Source: an uncultured Ruegeria sp. (GTDB lineage Bacteria > Pseudomonadota > Alphaproteobacteria > Rhodobacterales > Rhodobacteraceae). From it: a stretch of 64,000 nt of DNA. A program made the translations under genes and the position numbers. How positions within the stretch are numbered: position 1 is the stretch's first letter; each line of letters opens with the position of its first letter. The notes below the pieces were generated by a model, which was not told the DNA's origin, made no database searches, and saw nothing but the letters and a program-made list of their open reading frames with translations. Positions 34,141 to 43,357 of the stretch are shown here, in pieces. The stretch lies in contig NZ_CANNGO010000015.1 of NCBI RefSeq assembly GCF_947504215.1, positions 20,087 to 84,086 on the forward strand, given 5' to 3'.

Positions 34141-34441
34141 GGAAAGTTAAAGTTGCACCGCCTTGAAATATGAACCTACTAGCGACGCCAAACTAATTTC
34201 ATTGCGATCTCGTTCCCTGCGGTATTCTGCCATTGGGACTCTGCGGGCGAAGGCTCACATTGTTGCGCGATCTGTGAGTTCGCAGACGTCTACATAATGC
34301 ATGTGCAGCGAATGGCGGCAAGCCGCGCTAAAACCTGGTTATGGTGTTCAGAACTTACTTGGCGGAATCGATGCAATGGACGAGGCAGATTCCAGCAGCA
34401 AAAACCTCCGAGAGGAAAGCCAACGAGGCATCGAACATGCT
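34141..34441. other. Non-coding gap, no gene recognised
   Basis: About 300 bases after the LysR gene and before the IS6-family remnant. No domain could be read in any frame. The last 80 bases on the minus strand continue openly from the transposase remnant but show no family similarity. Confidence 0.4.
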
Positions 34442-34602
34442 TTGGCCCTTGCGGATCATGTTTTCCGCTTCGATACATTGAGAATGTCACCGCAGATGAG
34501 ATGAAGCTTTTGAAGCCGATCATTGGCATTCCTAAACACGGTCGCAGTCAAACCATCACAACTCAATCGTGCAGCACTCAGGTCAAGGTTTGTGACAGAT
34601 CC
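34442..34602 (-). mobile_element. IS6-family transposase C-terminal remnant, copy 1
   Basis: Read on the minus strand, this 161-base segment encodes pieces of the IS6/IS26-type transposase end: an IGFKSF block followed, in a shifted frame, by IEAENMIRKGQ. It aligns over its whole length, without gaps by eye, to 47921-48081 in the same orientation, at roughly 85% identity. The rest of the transposase is absent and the frames are broken. It ends 11 bases before the TRAP small-permease stop codon. Confidence 0.65.
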
Positions 34603-34612
34603 AGTCCAGACC

Positions 34613-35176
34613 CTAATCGCTGATATCCATGTCCTTCGATTGCCTGTACGTGCCGGCCATAAACCGCAAACTATCCTCGGTGATCGAGGCAAGGGCTGCC
34701 ATGCAGACCAAGAACCCGGAGATTGGCACAATGGCGATGGCGTACTTCTTGGGCATGTAGTTGGGTTTGAAGACGATCTCCCCGTCTTCCCACGCGAAGT
34801 ACCACATCTCCCAGTATTTGCCGCCCATGGTTGATACCGCATCAATCCCCCAGATGATCATGACGATGCCGAGGCAGAAGATAACGGCCGTCCAGAACTG
34901 CTGGATGAAGAACGCGGCTTTCTGAGGCAACCAATTGTAGATCAGGTCAAGTGCGATGTGGTCTCTGTCGCGAACGGTCAGCGCAAGGGCGAAGAAGACC
35001 AGCCAGATATTGCTGAGAACGGTCAGCAGGTCGCCCCAGATTGGAGGGTCTTTGAAGACATATCGCATGACCACCGAGTACACGGTGAAGGCCACCATCA
35101 TCAAAAGCAGTGTTGCGCAGAAAGCTGTCAGCGTTTTCCTGACTACTTTGTCGATAAACTTAAGTGCGGAAACCAT
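34613..35176 (-). CDS. dctQ: TRAP transporter small permease (DctQ-type)
   Basis: A 187-residue inner-membrane protein with four hydrophobic segments, the DctQ arrangement. VYSVVMRYVFKDPPIWGDLLTVLSNIWLVFFALALTVRDRDHIALDL holds the family words RYVF and H-I-x-L-D. The subunit caps the large permease and takes part in solute transfer driven by the sodium gradient. It follows the dctM gene's minus-strand neighbour in the unusual order P, M, Q: dctP is first, dctM second and dctQ last. Start 35176 is preceded by GAGGGAGGGG. Somewhat longer at the C-terminus than the usual 160-170 residues. Confidence 0.87.
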   Translation of the reverse strand: MVSALKFIDKVVRKTLTAFCATLLLMMVAFTVYSVVMRYVFKDPPIWGDLLTVLSNIWLVFFALALTVRDRDHIALDLIYNWLPQKAAFFIQQFWTAVIFCLGIVMIIWGIDAVSTMGGKYWEMWYFAWEDGEIVFKPNYMPKKYAIAIVPISGFLVCMAALASITEDSLRFMAGTYRQSKDMDISD

Positions 35177-35190
35177 CTGATGCCCCTCCC

Positions 35191-36480
35191 TCAGTTCGCA
35201 AAGCCAAGAGCACGAGGCAGGAACATGGTGATGTCCGGAACGATGATCAGAACAAACAACAGCGCGAAAAGGGCAATCAGATACGGCAGCATTGCTATGG
35301 CGACTTTTTCCAACCTGACCTTGGCGATTGCACCTGCCGTAAAGAAGGCGACGCCGACAGGGGGTGTGACCGACCCGATCAAAAAGCCCACCACCACAAC
35401 CAGTGCGGCCTGCACATCTGGGTAGCCCGCCTTGACCATGACATCCACCAACACCGGTCCTGCCACAATGATATTGGCCGCACTGTCCATCACCATGCCC
35501 AACAAGCAGATGAACAAGACAAGCACGAGTGCAAAGATCAGCGGATTATAGGTGTATCCAAGCAACCATGTTTCCAGCTGGCTGATCGCACCGAGCGATG
35601 TCAAAAGCCAGCTGAACGGCCCAGAAGCCGCGATGATGATAAACACCATGGCTGAATTGCGAAAAGCACGGACAAACGCGCTTTTGCAGTTGCCCCAGCT
35701 GATGGTGCGGTAGACGAACAAACCAACAAACAAAGCGATGGTGGCGGTCAATGCGCCTGCTTCGACCACACCTGCGATACCAAAGACAACCGATCCAACC
35801 AAGACCACTGGGATCAGAAGGGCGAAAGAGGATTTGTATCCGGCAATTGCAATGCCCTTCAGGCTGAAAGGCTCTTCGCTACGTTCAAAATTATTTTTTC
35901 GCGCAATGACGTAGTTAACCACCATCAACAGTCCGCCGATCATCAGGCCCGGGACAATGCCACCGGCGAACAGCGCACCAACAGAAATTCCACCTGCATT
36001 TGCCAGCACGATCATCATGATTGAAGGAGGGATTATACCGCCGATCGTTGAACTCACGGCTGTGATTGCTGCGGCAAACTCGGGGGGATATCCGGCTTTT
36101 TTCATCCCCGGCACCAGCAGTGATCCGACCGTCGCGGTGTCTGCCACAACCGATCCGTTCATACCGGCAAAGAACATACTGACCAGCACGTTGGCCTGCG
36201 CCATGCTGCCCCGCATCCGGCCGATGATGCGTTGACTGAGGTCAACCAGACGGTCGGTGATCGTGGCCGAAGTCATCAATTCACCCGTCAGCATGAAGAA
36301 CGGGATTGCTGTGAGTGGCACCGAGTCAATTGCCTGAAACATTTGACTAGGGATCAAAATCATCGGTGCCGCGTCAGTGAGCAGGATATAGACCACCGGG
36401 ATCAGGATCATGATGAACCCAACGGGGGCACCCAGCAAGATCAGGACGACCAGAATGATTAGAAGCGCAACGCTTTCCAT
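35191..36480 (-). CDS. dctM: TRAP transporter large permease (DctM-type)
   Basis: A 429-residue membrane protein with about twelve hydrophobic segments, as usual for DctM. Typical blocks are PFFMLTGELMTSA, GSMAQANVLVSMFFAGMNGSVVADTATVG, GGIIPPSIMMIV and SVTPPVGVAFF. It forms the ion-coupled transport channel and belongs to the DctM/SiaT family. It starts 92 bases after the dctP stop, beyond a hairpin that may lower its expression relative to the binding protein, and ends 14 bases before dctQ. Substrate is not readable from the permease; it comes from the binding protein, probably a carboxylate. Confidence 0.93.
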   Translation of the reverse strand: MESVALLIILVVLILLGAPVGFIMILIPVVYILLTDAAPMILIPSQMFQAIDSVPLTAIPFFMLTGELMTSATITDRLVDLSQRIIGRMRGSMAQANVLVSMFFAGMNGSVVADTATVGSLLVPGMKKAGYPPEFAAAITAVSSTIGGIIPPSIMMIVLANAGGISVGALFAGGIVPGLMIGGLLMVVNYVIARKNNFERSEEPFSLKGIAIAGYKSSFALLIPVVLVGSVVFGIAGVVEAGALTATIALFVGLFVYRTISWGNCKSAFVRAFRNSAMVFIIIAASGPFSWLLTSLGAISQLETWLLGYTYNPLIFALVLVLFICLLGMVMDSAANIIVAGPVLVDVMVKAGYPDVQAALVVVVGFLIGSVTPPVGVAFFTAGAIAKVRLEKVAIAMLPYLIALFALLFVLIIVPDITMFLPRALGFAN

Positions 36481-36516
36481 TGGGTTAGATCCTAGTTGGG
36501 GCGGTCTTTTGTCATG

Positions 36517-36543
36517 AAAAGGCGCGGAACATCATCCCGCGCC
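36517..36543 (-). terminator. Hairpin with T run between dctP and dctM (attenuator)
   Basis: On the minus strand GGCGCGG (36537-36543) pairs with CCGCGCC (36521-36527) around a 9-base loop and is followed by TTTT. It lies between dctP and dctM in the direction of transcription. A partial terminator here would give more binding protein than permease, a common device in transport operons. Confidence 0.6.
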
Positions 36544-36572
36544 TTTGTTTATCTTGTCAAATGACCGTGGCC

Positions 36573-37613
36573 TTAGAGAGCACCAGCTTCTTCAAGCTGT
36601 GCAATGAAGCTGGTCATGCCCTGCTGTTCCAGAACCTGACGCGCTGTGTCGGGATCATATGTACCTTTTGCATTGATCCATGCGTCGATGGCACCCGCTC
36701 GCCATTGAACAAGCTCATCCTCGGATGGCACATACCATTCTTTTGCGGTCTTCTTGATCTCAATTTCACCCGCTTCGACCCAAGCTCGGTCAAGTTCCTG
36801 TACTTTTTGCCCAAACGCCTTTGCAGCGATTTTCAGCCATTCCTGTTCTTCGTCGGTCAATGCATCATACTGACGTTTGTCGATGGACAGTTGGTTGCCG
36901 GACCATGATCCGCCGATTTCGGTGAAATAAGGTGCCACTTCGTGCAGCTTCGCGACATGCTGCCAGGGTGTGGCAACGTATTGGCCGGACACAACACCGG
37001 TTTGCAAACCTTGGTACAGTTGCGACCAGTCGTAAGGAACAGGCACGGCCCCCCAGTTCTTTACCAATGTGTATTCAATCGGGCTTTTGGTCACACGCCA
37101 TTTCACACCCTCCATGTCGCCGGGAACGTGGACTGGCCCATGAGCATTTCCAAGTTGACGGAAACCTCCACTTGAATAAACCGTCAGGCAAACATGCCCC
37201 GCTTCTTCAGCTGCGATCTGGCACTGCTTTTCTGCGAGCCATTCCGACGATATCCGGTCTGCGTCTTCGATGCTTTTGAAGATGTAGGGCAGATCAAAAA
37301 TCGCCAATGACGTGCCAAAGTTCCCGAAGTTGGCGGTCGAGCTGGTCCACAAAGCCAGAAGGCCCTGATTTGCTTGTTCTCCACAGGTCTGTTCGCTGCA
37401 AAGTGACTTACGATAATGCGGTTCGATCTTCAGTTGGCCGCCGGAGACTTCCTCCAAGGTTGGTATCAAAGCCTGGTCAATCGCGTCTCCGATGGGCATG
37501 CCGATGAATCCGACCGTTCCCAGCTTCAGAACCTTTTCTGCTGCGGCGGTTTGTGCCGAAAGTGCCAGTGCGCCGGTGACGCACAGCACTTTTCCAATAG
37601 TACCAATGTTCAT
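36573..37613 (-). CDS. dctP: TRAP transporter solute-binding protein (DctP-type)
   Basis: A periplasmic binding protein of 346 residues from ATG 37613 (GGGAG nine bases ahead); ATG codons at 37619 and 37622 would add two or three residues. A signal peptide of about 25 residues ends AAA. The mature chain shows TRAP-family blocks such as TVGFIGMPIGDAIDQ, LWTSSTANFGNFGTSLAIFDLPYIF, KWRVTKSPIEYTLVKNWGAVPVPYDWSQLYQGLQTGVVSG. The family's conserved Arg that binds the ligand carboxylate is KWRVT. The ligand is therefore probably an organic acid. Its regulator is likely the divergent MocR-type gene 170 bases away. Confidence 0.9.
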   Translation of the reverse strand: MNIGTIGKVLCVTGALALSAQTAAAEKVLKLGTVGFIGMPIGDAIDQALIPTLEEVSGGQLKIEPHYRKSLCSEQTCGEQANQGLLALWTSSTANFGNFGTSLAIFDLPYIFKSIEDADRISSEWLAEKQCQIAAEEAGHVCLTVYSSGGFRQLGNAHGPVHVPGDMEGVKWRVTKSPIEYTLVKNWGAVPVPYDWSQLYQGLQTGVVSGQYVATPWQHVAKLHEVAPYFTEIGGSWSGNQLSIDKRQYDALTDEEQEWLKIAAKAFGQKVQELDRAWVEAGEIEIKKTAKEWYVPSEDELVQWRAGAIDAWINAKGTYDPDTARQVLEQQGMTSFIAQLEEAGAL

Positions 37614-37783
37614 CTTCATCATCTCCCGTCGTTGACTTTGTTTTCCCGTATCTTTCACCTCGGGCTGCTTCAAAGAAAGTGACAGATAGATTGAAAGAAG
37701 GGGACAGATCAGTTTCGACCTGACAGTCTGCGCTTGATGCCACTAGGGTTTGGTATCTGAAATCCGGCGCAAAGGAGCTTTCA

Positions 37784-39247
37784 GTGGCCTCTGTCACCCC
37801 TCGTTTTCTGAAACTTCCCGAAAGCTCGCATCTGAGTTTACGTGATCAAATTTGCGAAGCAGTCAGCGCCGCGATTACATCAAAGTCGCTCGCCTACGAC
37901 CGACCCCTGCCATCTTGCCGTGAACTGGCTGACCAGCTTGGTGTATCCCGCAACACAGTTTTTGCTGCGTACAACCGCCTGGTGGATCTTGAGCTTTTGG
38001 TGTCGCGTGACCGCTCTGGCTATTTCGTAGCGCCTCAGATTGCGGCACTTAACAAGGCGCTTCTTAAGGAAGAAGTCGATCGAAGGGATGACGCACCTTG
38101 CCCCGTGTCCTTTCGGTCAAACAATCTGATGCCTGTCGTCAATCCACTGGATTGGAACGCCTACCCTTATCCGTTCATTTACAACCAAATCGATCCCGAG
38201 TTGTTTCCTGTCGATGGCTGGCGCGAATGCACACGGCAAGCGCTGGGTCGCAAGCAGATGCCGGTTTGGGCCAGTGACTCCGTTGAAAGCGACAGCCCGC
38301 AACTTGTGCAACAGCTGCGCCAGAGACTTTTGAATACGCGCGGCATCTATGCTGATGACGACGAAATCCTCATCACACTTGGCTCGCAGAACGCACTCTA
38401 CATTTTGGGCACAATTTTTGCTCAATCCGGCAAACCCATTGCGCTGGAGGATCCAGGTTTTTTCGGAGCGCGAAATGCCTTCCGTCTTGCAGGCAGTGAA
38501 CTGATCGGTGTCGCAGTAGATGAGGACGGTATCATCCCGAGCGCCATCCCATCTGGATGCCAGCTGGTGTTCACAACGCCGAGCCATCAGTTTCCTACAA
38601 TGGTCACGATGAGCGAGAAAAGACGCGAAGAGTTGTTGGCGGCGGCTGTAGAGAAAGACTTTCTGATCATCGAGGACGATTACGAGGCCGAGATGAACTA
38701 TGTTGCCAAATCCTCGCCGTCGCTACGATCAATGGATAAAACCGCGCGCGTCATCTATGTGGGCAGCCTGTCAAAAACAGTCTCTCCGGGCATTCGCCTT
38801 GGGTTTATCGTGGCCCACCGCGACATCATCCGCGAGGCGCGCATTGCCCGCGGCGTGATGATGCGTCACCCACCAACGATCGTTCAGGAAATCGTAGCGT
38901 TGTTCTTTCAGTTGGGTCACTACGATTCACATCTGCGCAACATTGAAAGACGCTACAACAAACGTTGGCATGCGATGAACAAGGCGATCACCAAACATTT
39001 GGGGATGCTGAAACGGACGGAGTCTGAGGGGGGCACATCCTTCTGGCTGACAGGTCCCAACGGCTTTGACGCGACTGAATTGACACGGAGGCTGAAAGCC
39101 AAAGGTGTATTGGTTGATCGCGGTCAGGACTACTATCTCGGCTACAACGACAGCCGTAGTTTTCGGCTTGGGTTTGCCTATGTCCCGGTGTCAAAGCTTG
39201 AAGCAGGCATCGAGATTATCGCCGGTGAGGTCAGATCGCTCCTGTGA
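37784..39247 (+). CDS. MocR-family regulator (GntR domain plus aminotransferase fold)
   Basis: A 487-residue fusion. Start is GTG 37784 with AAAGGAG ahead. Residues of about 15-85 are a GntR winged helix (LPSCRELADQLGVSRNTVFAAYNRLVDLEL). The rest is a fold-type I aminotransferase domain that binds PLP through the Lys in VGSLSKTVSPGIRLGF. MocR proteins such as PdxR, GabR and TauR use PLP plus an amino compound as signal. This gene stands between the divergent TRAP transporter and the epoxide hydrolase/aldehyde dehydrogenase pair, so it may regulate both. The effector may be an amine or amino acid linked to the TRAP substrate; that is inference. Confidence 0.9.
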   Translation: MASVTPRFLKLPESSHLSLRDQICEAVSAAITSKSLAYDRPLPSCRELADQLGVSRNTVFAAYNRLVDLELLVSRDRSGYFVAPQIAALNKALLKEEVDRRDDAPCPVSFRSNNLMPVVNPLDWNAYPYPFIYNQIDPELFPVDGWRECTRQALGRKQMPVWASDSVESDSPQLVQQLRQRLLNTRGIYADDDEILITLGSQNALYILGTIFAQSGKPIALEDPGFFGARNAFRLAGSELIGVAVDEDGIIPSAIPSGCQLVFTTPSHQFPTMVTMSEKRREELLAAAVEKDFLIIEDDYEAEMNYVAKSSPSLRSMDKTARVIYVGSLSKTVSPGIRLGFIVAHRDIIREARIARGVMMRHPPTIVQEIVALFFQLGHYDSHLRNIERRYNKRWHAMNKAITKHLGMLKRTESEGGTSFWLTGPNGFDATELTRRLKAKGVLVDRGQDYYLGYNDSRSFRLGFAYVPVSKLEAGIEIIAGEVRSLL

Positions 39248-39380
39248 CGCGAGATCTTCATCTGTCCCTTCGAATTGCGCCACCTGTCTCTCGTCGTTTC
39301 TGATCCAAATCAGTTAACTGGATCGGATCGCGTAGCCAAAATTCTGTACGCGAGTGGCGAGATATCAGGGAACACGTCTT

Positions 39381-40574
39381 GTGAAAGATCGATTGGATAC
39401 CATCAAAAACGTGACCCCGTTTAAGTGCCACGTGCCCGAGGACGTTTTGCGTACAATCCTTGACCGAGTCGCAAACTACCCATGGCACGAGATGCCTGAC
39501 GATGGTGGTTGGGATTATGGTGCTAATTTGGTCTATATGCAGGAGCTTTGTTCCTATTGGGTCGATGGGTTTGACTGGCGCAAGCAAGAAGCACGCATCA
39601 ACTCGTTTACCCAACTCAAGACCCGCGTAGACGACATCGATATGCACTTCATTTATGAAGAGGGCAGCGGATCCAACCCGATGCCTTTGATGATCAGCCA
39701 TGGCTGGCCGGGCTCTGTCGCCGAGTTCTTTGACCTGGTCGAGCCTCTGGCGCATCCCGAACGCTTTGGGGGCGACGTCCAAGACGCTTTTACAATTGTC
39801 GCTCCGTCCTTGCCCGGTTTTGGATTTTCCGGACGGCCGCCACGTCCCTACGGGCCGCGTAAAATAGCAGGCGTTGTCAACTCTTTAATGACGAAGACCC
39901 TTGGTTTTGACACCTATCTTGCACACGGCGGCGATTGGGGCGGGGCGATATGTTCCTGGCTTGGCTACGATCATGCGCCTGCTTGCTCTGCCATTCACAT
40001 CAATGTGCTGACAATGCGACACCCGGACGGGCCACAAACGCCCGAAGAAATCGCGTGGGCTAAGCAGTTTGACAAAGATCAGATCATGCAAAACGGCTAT
40101 CGCACACAACAGGCGACGCGGCCACAAACGCTGAGCTACGCGATGATCGACAGCCCCGTTGGCATTGCAGCTTGGCTGGTGGAAAAGTTTCACGATTGGT
40201 CGGACGTACCCGTTGGCCAGATTGAGCACGCACACAGCAAGGATGATTTGCTGACCAACATCATGATCTACATCGTAACGCGCACATTCAACTCGGCCTC
40301 TTGGATTTACTATGGCCGGCGCGAAGAGGGCGGGCGCGTTCTGTCCCCGGAAGGCAGGCGAGTCGAAATTCCTACTGGTTGCGCTGTTTTTCCAGCTGAG
40401 ATGTTGGGCTGGCCACCCAGATCCTATGCTGAACGCATCTACAACATCACCCATTGGACCGAGATGCCTCGCGGCGGCCATTTCGCAGCGATGGAAGAAC
40501 CGCAAATGCTGATGAACGACATTCGCAAATTCGCGCGCATCTTGCGCGGCCGGAACGACGGAGAGACAAAATGA
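39381..40574 (+). CDS. Epoxide-hydrolase-family alpha/beta hydrolase
   Basis: A 397-residue hydrolase from GTG 39381 (AGGGA nine bases ahead); the same frame is open back to GTG 39354. The N-terminal segment (about 1-110: PWHEMPDDGGWDYG, YMQELCSYWVDGFDWRKQEARIN) is the EHN domain of microsomal-type epoxide hydrolases. The hydrolase core has the oxyanion motif HGWPGS, the nucleophile Asp in GGDWGG and the catalytic His in GGHFAAMEEP. It probably opens an epoxide to a diol. The stop overlaps the aldehyde dehydrogenase start by four bases, so both act in one pathway. The natural substrate is unknown. Confidence 0.87.
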   Translation: MKDRLDTIKNVTPFKCHVPEDVLRTILDRVANYPWHEMPDDGGWDYGANLVYMQELCSYWVDGFDWRKQEARINSFTQLKTRVDDIDMHFIYEEGSGSNPMPLMISHGWPGSVAEFFDLVEPLAHPERFGGDVQDAFTIVAPSLPGFGFSGRPPRPYGPRKIAGVVNSLMTKTLGFDTYLAHGGDWGGAICSWLGYDHAPACSAIHINVLTMRHPDGPQTPEEIAWAKQFDKDQIMQNGYRTQQATRPQTLSYAMIDSPVGIAAWLVEKFHDWSDVPVGQIEHAHSKDDLLTNIMIYIVTRTFNSASWIYYGRREEGGRVLSPEGRRVEIPTGCAVFPAEMLGWPPRSYAERIYNITHWTEMPRGGHFAAMEEPQMLMNDIRKFARILRGRNDGETK

Positions 40575-42064
40575 CCCTTTCGCACGCTGAGTATCAGGCC
40601 ATCGCTGCCATGCTGACCCCAAACGGGCAGGCATTTATTGACGGTCAGTTTTGCGATGCCGCCGATGGTGATAGATTTGAAACGACCAACCCGGCAACCG
40701 GTCAGATTTTGGCGGAGGTTGCGCATTGCAAGGCCGCAGATGTAGATCGTGCAGTTGCTGCGGCACGACGGGTGTTCAACGAGGGCACGTGGTCGCGCGC
40801 AGAACCGGAAGAACGCAAGGAAGTTCTTTTGAAAGTCGCACAGCTGGTGCGCGAACACACGCATGAGCTGGCAGTTCTAGAAAGCTTGGATACCGGCAAA
40901 ACCATCAATGACTGTATCGATGAAATCGGTGGTGAAGTACCCAATTTTTTCCAGTGGTACGCTGAGCTTGCAGATAAAACATTTGGAAAAATCGCACCTA
41001 CAGGCCCCGGTGCTATGGCGTTGATCACCAAGGAACCTGCGGGGATTGCTGGCGCGGTGCTTCCCTGGAACTTCCCACTGGTCATGGCAGCCTGGAAGAT
41101 TGCACCATCCCTTGCGGTGGGCTGCTCTGCGGTGATCAAACCGGCCGAACAGACCCCGCTATCGACCATTCGCCTGGCGGAACTGATGCGCGAGGCAGGC
41201 GTGCCAGATGGGGTGATCAACATCGTGCCGGGTTTTGGTGAAACTGCGGGCAAGGCCATTGGCCTGCACAACGACATCGACACGGTTTCGTTTACCGGTT
41301 CAACCGAAGTTGGCCGCATGTTCATGCGTTATTCCGGTGACAGCAACCTTAAGGGCGTGGGCCTGGAAATGGGTGGTAAAAGCCCGTTCATCGTGCTGGA
41401 GGATGCGAGACTTAACGACGACTTGATCGAACATGCTGCCATGTCTGCCTTCTGGAATGGTGGTCAGAATTGCTCTGCCAATATGCGCCAGCTGATCGCT
41501 GCACCTTTGGTTGAGGAGTTTACCGGTCGCATCATCGAGCGGGTGAAAGGTTTCACATTGGGCGATCCGCTAAACCCGGCCACTGACATCGGCTCGATGA
41601 TCAGCAAGGATCACAAAGAACTGGTGATGAACTACATCCAAAGCGGCGTTGCGGATGGTGCACAGATGACGATGGGCGGGGACAGCGATCTTCCCGGCTA
41701 CTTTGTTGAACCAACGGTTTTTCAGGGTGTTACTCCGGAAATGAAAATCGCGCGCGAAGAGATTTTTGGACCCGTTCTGGGCATCATGTCCATGAAAACT
41801 GCCGAGGAAGCTTTGACCGTTGCCAGTGACACAGATTATGGTTTGCACGCAACCGTCTTCACCCAAGACATCGACCGGGCCCTTCACATGACTCGCTCGC
41901 TGCCTTGTGGCACGGTTTCGGTCAATGGGTTTTCCGAGGGCGACATCAAGACCCCGTTTGGAGGTTACAAGCAATCCGGGTCGCTCGCCCGTGACAATGG
42001 GACGGAAGCGCTTGAGCAATACCTGCAAACAAAGACCATTTGGGTGCAGACGGCGACCGATTGA
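40571..42064 (+). CDS. Aldehyde dehydrogenase (PuuC/BADH-like)
   Basis: A 497-residue NAD(P)-dependent enzyme. The start is ATG 40571, which has GGAGAGACAA ahead and overlaps the hydrolase stop. It shows PWNFP, FTGSTEVGR (cofactor), the general-base Glu in LEMGGKSPFIV, and the nucleophile Cys in NGGQNCSANMR. The sequence resembles gamma-glutamyl-aminobutyraldehyde and betaine aldehyde dehydrogenases, a broad group. With the epoxide hydrolase upstream, oxidation of an aldehyde derived from an epoxide or diol is plausible. The stop codon is followed almost at once by an IS3-family transposase remnant, so any further genes of this pathway may have been lost here. Confidence 0.9.
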   Translation: MTLSHAEYQAIAAMLTPNGQAFIDGQFCDAADGDRFETTNPATGQILAEVAHCKAADVDRAVAAARRVFNEGTWSRAEPEERKEVLLKVAQLVREHTHELAVLESLDTGKTINDCIDEIGGEVPNFFQWYAELADKTFGKIAPTGPGAMALITKEPAGIAGAVLPWNFPLVMAAWKIAPSLAVGCSAVIKPAEQTPLSTIRLAELMREAGVPDGVINIVPGFGETAGKAIGLHNDIDTVSFTGSTEVGRMFMRYSGDSNLKGVGLEMGGKSPFIVLEDARLNDDLIEHAAMSAFWNGGQNCSANMRQLIAAPLVEEFTGRIIERVKGFTLGDPLNPATDIGSMISKDHKELVMNYIQSGVADGAQMTMGGDSDLPGYFVEPTVFQGVTPEMKIAREEIFGPVLGIMSMKTAEEALTVASDTDYGLHATVFTQDIDRALHMTRSLPCGTVSVNGFSEGDIKTPFGGYKQSGSLARDNGTEALEQYLQTKTIWVQTATD

Positions 42065-42331
42065 CGGCCAACATATTTCACGCGGGAAGAGATCGAGCGC
42101 TGGCATCACACACTTAAGAACCGCATCTCGTTGGAGAACGGCTTCCTGACCGGCGATCCCGAAGCACATGTTGTTGCCTTCGTCGGTTACTACAACCATC
42201 AACGCCGCCATGAGAGCTTCACAAATCTGACACCCGCCGATGTCTACACAGGCCGCAGCCAAACTATACTGCTTGAACCCGACAAGACAAAAGGCAGAAA
42301 CATGAAACTAGGGCGCTTGAGATCCCTATAA
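42065..42331 (+). mobile_element. IS3-family transposase C-terminal remnant
   Basis: An open frame from 42065 to 42331 encodes the end of an IS3-group integrase-core transposase: IERWHHTLKNRISLEN, then AFVGYYNHQRRHESFTNLTPADVY and a tail. The catalytic Glu of the DDE triad belongs to the IERWHHTLKN region. The frame begins directly after the aldehyde dehydrogenase stop and lacks the N-terminal two thirds and the OrfA part. About 85 residues remain, so it cannot transpose. It lies just before the bhcR stop (42423). Confidence 0.8.
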
Positions 42332-42422
42332 AGATGTAAACCGCCCTGTGCATTTTCCGGAGCCATTCTCAGCTCGTATATTTGCGCAGCGCCCTTGAAA
42401 CCGAAGCGACGATTGGCGAAGA

Positions 42423-43259
42423 CTAATCGTCTTCGCCGTTTACCTTCGCCCCAGACGCACCCAGCCTTTGTGACAGCTCCTTTGCGGCGCCTCGGACAAT
42501 ATTGCCAATCTCAGCAAGCCTTTCGTCGGGCATACGATCCGCAGGCCCCGATACAGATATGCCTCCGACCGCCTCACCGAAAAAATCTATGATCGGGGCA
42601 GCGACACAGCGCATTCCATGAGTTCTTTCTTCATCATCCAATGCCCATCCGCGGCGGCGGCTATGGTCGAGTTCAGCCAGCAGCTTTTCTTTGTCAAACA
42701 GCGTTTTCATAGTAAATTGCTCCAGTCTCGCATTGGGAAGGAGCTGGTCGATCCGCGCGCGATCATAGCAGGATAATAACGCTTTTCCGATCCCAGAAGC
42801 GTGAAGTGGCGTGCGTGTGCCAGGTTGAAAAAAGGCACGAATATTTGACTGTGTTTCAACCTGACTTAAGAAGATGATCTGGCCTTCACGTTCTATGCCG
42901 ATATTAGCGGTTTCCCCGGTGGCTTCCATCAAGCCGCGCATGATCGGACGAGCGCGCTCTACGAGTGAGCTTCGATAGAGGAACGCCGAACCCAAACGAA
43001 ACAGTTCTGGTCCGACATGCCAAGTCTGGTTTTCTGGTTCCAGGTCTACGAGACGACGCTTTTCAAGCGTATTTAGTGTCCGGTAGGTCGTGGCAGGTGA
43101 CATGTCCAAACGTTGGGCCAAATCCGACAGCGAAAGCCCTGGTTGCGAGGCAAGGGATTCAAGGATGTCTATCGCTCTATCGATTGACTGGTTCGTATTC
43201 TGTTCTGGCTTGTCGGTGAAGCTTTTCGGTCGCCCGCGTTTACGGTTTTCTGATGGCAT
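42423..43259 (-). CDS. bhcR: IclR-family regulator of the beta-hydroxyaspartate cycle
   Basis: A 278-residue IclR-type regulator. The start is taken at ATG 43259 (MPSENRKRGRPK); the longer open frame to 43442 runs through the intergenic promoter and is rejected. The N-terminal helix-turn-helix is LSLSDLAQRLDMSPATTYRTLNTLEKRRLV. The C-terminal effector domain includes GIGKALLSCYD and the terminal GGISVSGPADRMPDER, a small-acid pocket. It is divergent from bhcA, as BhcR is in Paracoccus denitrificans, where the protein responds to glyoxylate. Two inverted repeats lie in the intergenic region. Assignment as BhcR rests on the family plus the complete bhcABCD set beside it. Confidence 0.92.
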   Translation of the reverse strand: MPSENRKRGRPKSFTDKPEQNTNQSIDRAIDILESLASQPGLSLSDLAQRLDMSPATTYRTLNTLEKRRLVDLEPENQTWHVGPELFRLGSAFLYRSSLVERARPIMRGLMEATGETANIGIEREGQIIFLSQVETQSNIRAFFQPGTRTPLHASGIGKALLSCYDRARIDQLLPNARLEQFTMKTLFDKEKLLAELDHSRRRGWALDDEERTHGMRCVAAPIIDFFGEAVGGISVSGPADRMPDERLAEIGNIVRGAAKELSQRLGASGAKVNGEDD

Positions 43260-43284
43260 TTCCCAGGTTTTCCTATTTTGACAA

Positions 43285-43314
43285 TTTTTCAATAGTCGTA
43301 ATGGAATTGAAAAA
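43285..43314. promoter_or_regulatory. Inverted repeat in the bhcR-bhcA intergenic region, candidate BhcR operator 1
   Basis: TTTTTCAAT (43285-43293) and ATTGAAAAA (43306-43314) are perfect 9-base arms with a 12-base spacer. The repeat lies 26 bases upstream of the bhcR start on that strand and 128 before bhcA. It would suit control of both divergent genes. It lies in strongly AT-rich DNA, so chance pairing must be considered. Confidence 0.5.
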
Positions 43315-43357
43315 ATATAACACATTATAAAAAAACGATAAATATACTTTCTTTCAG

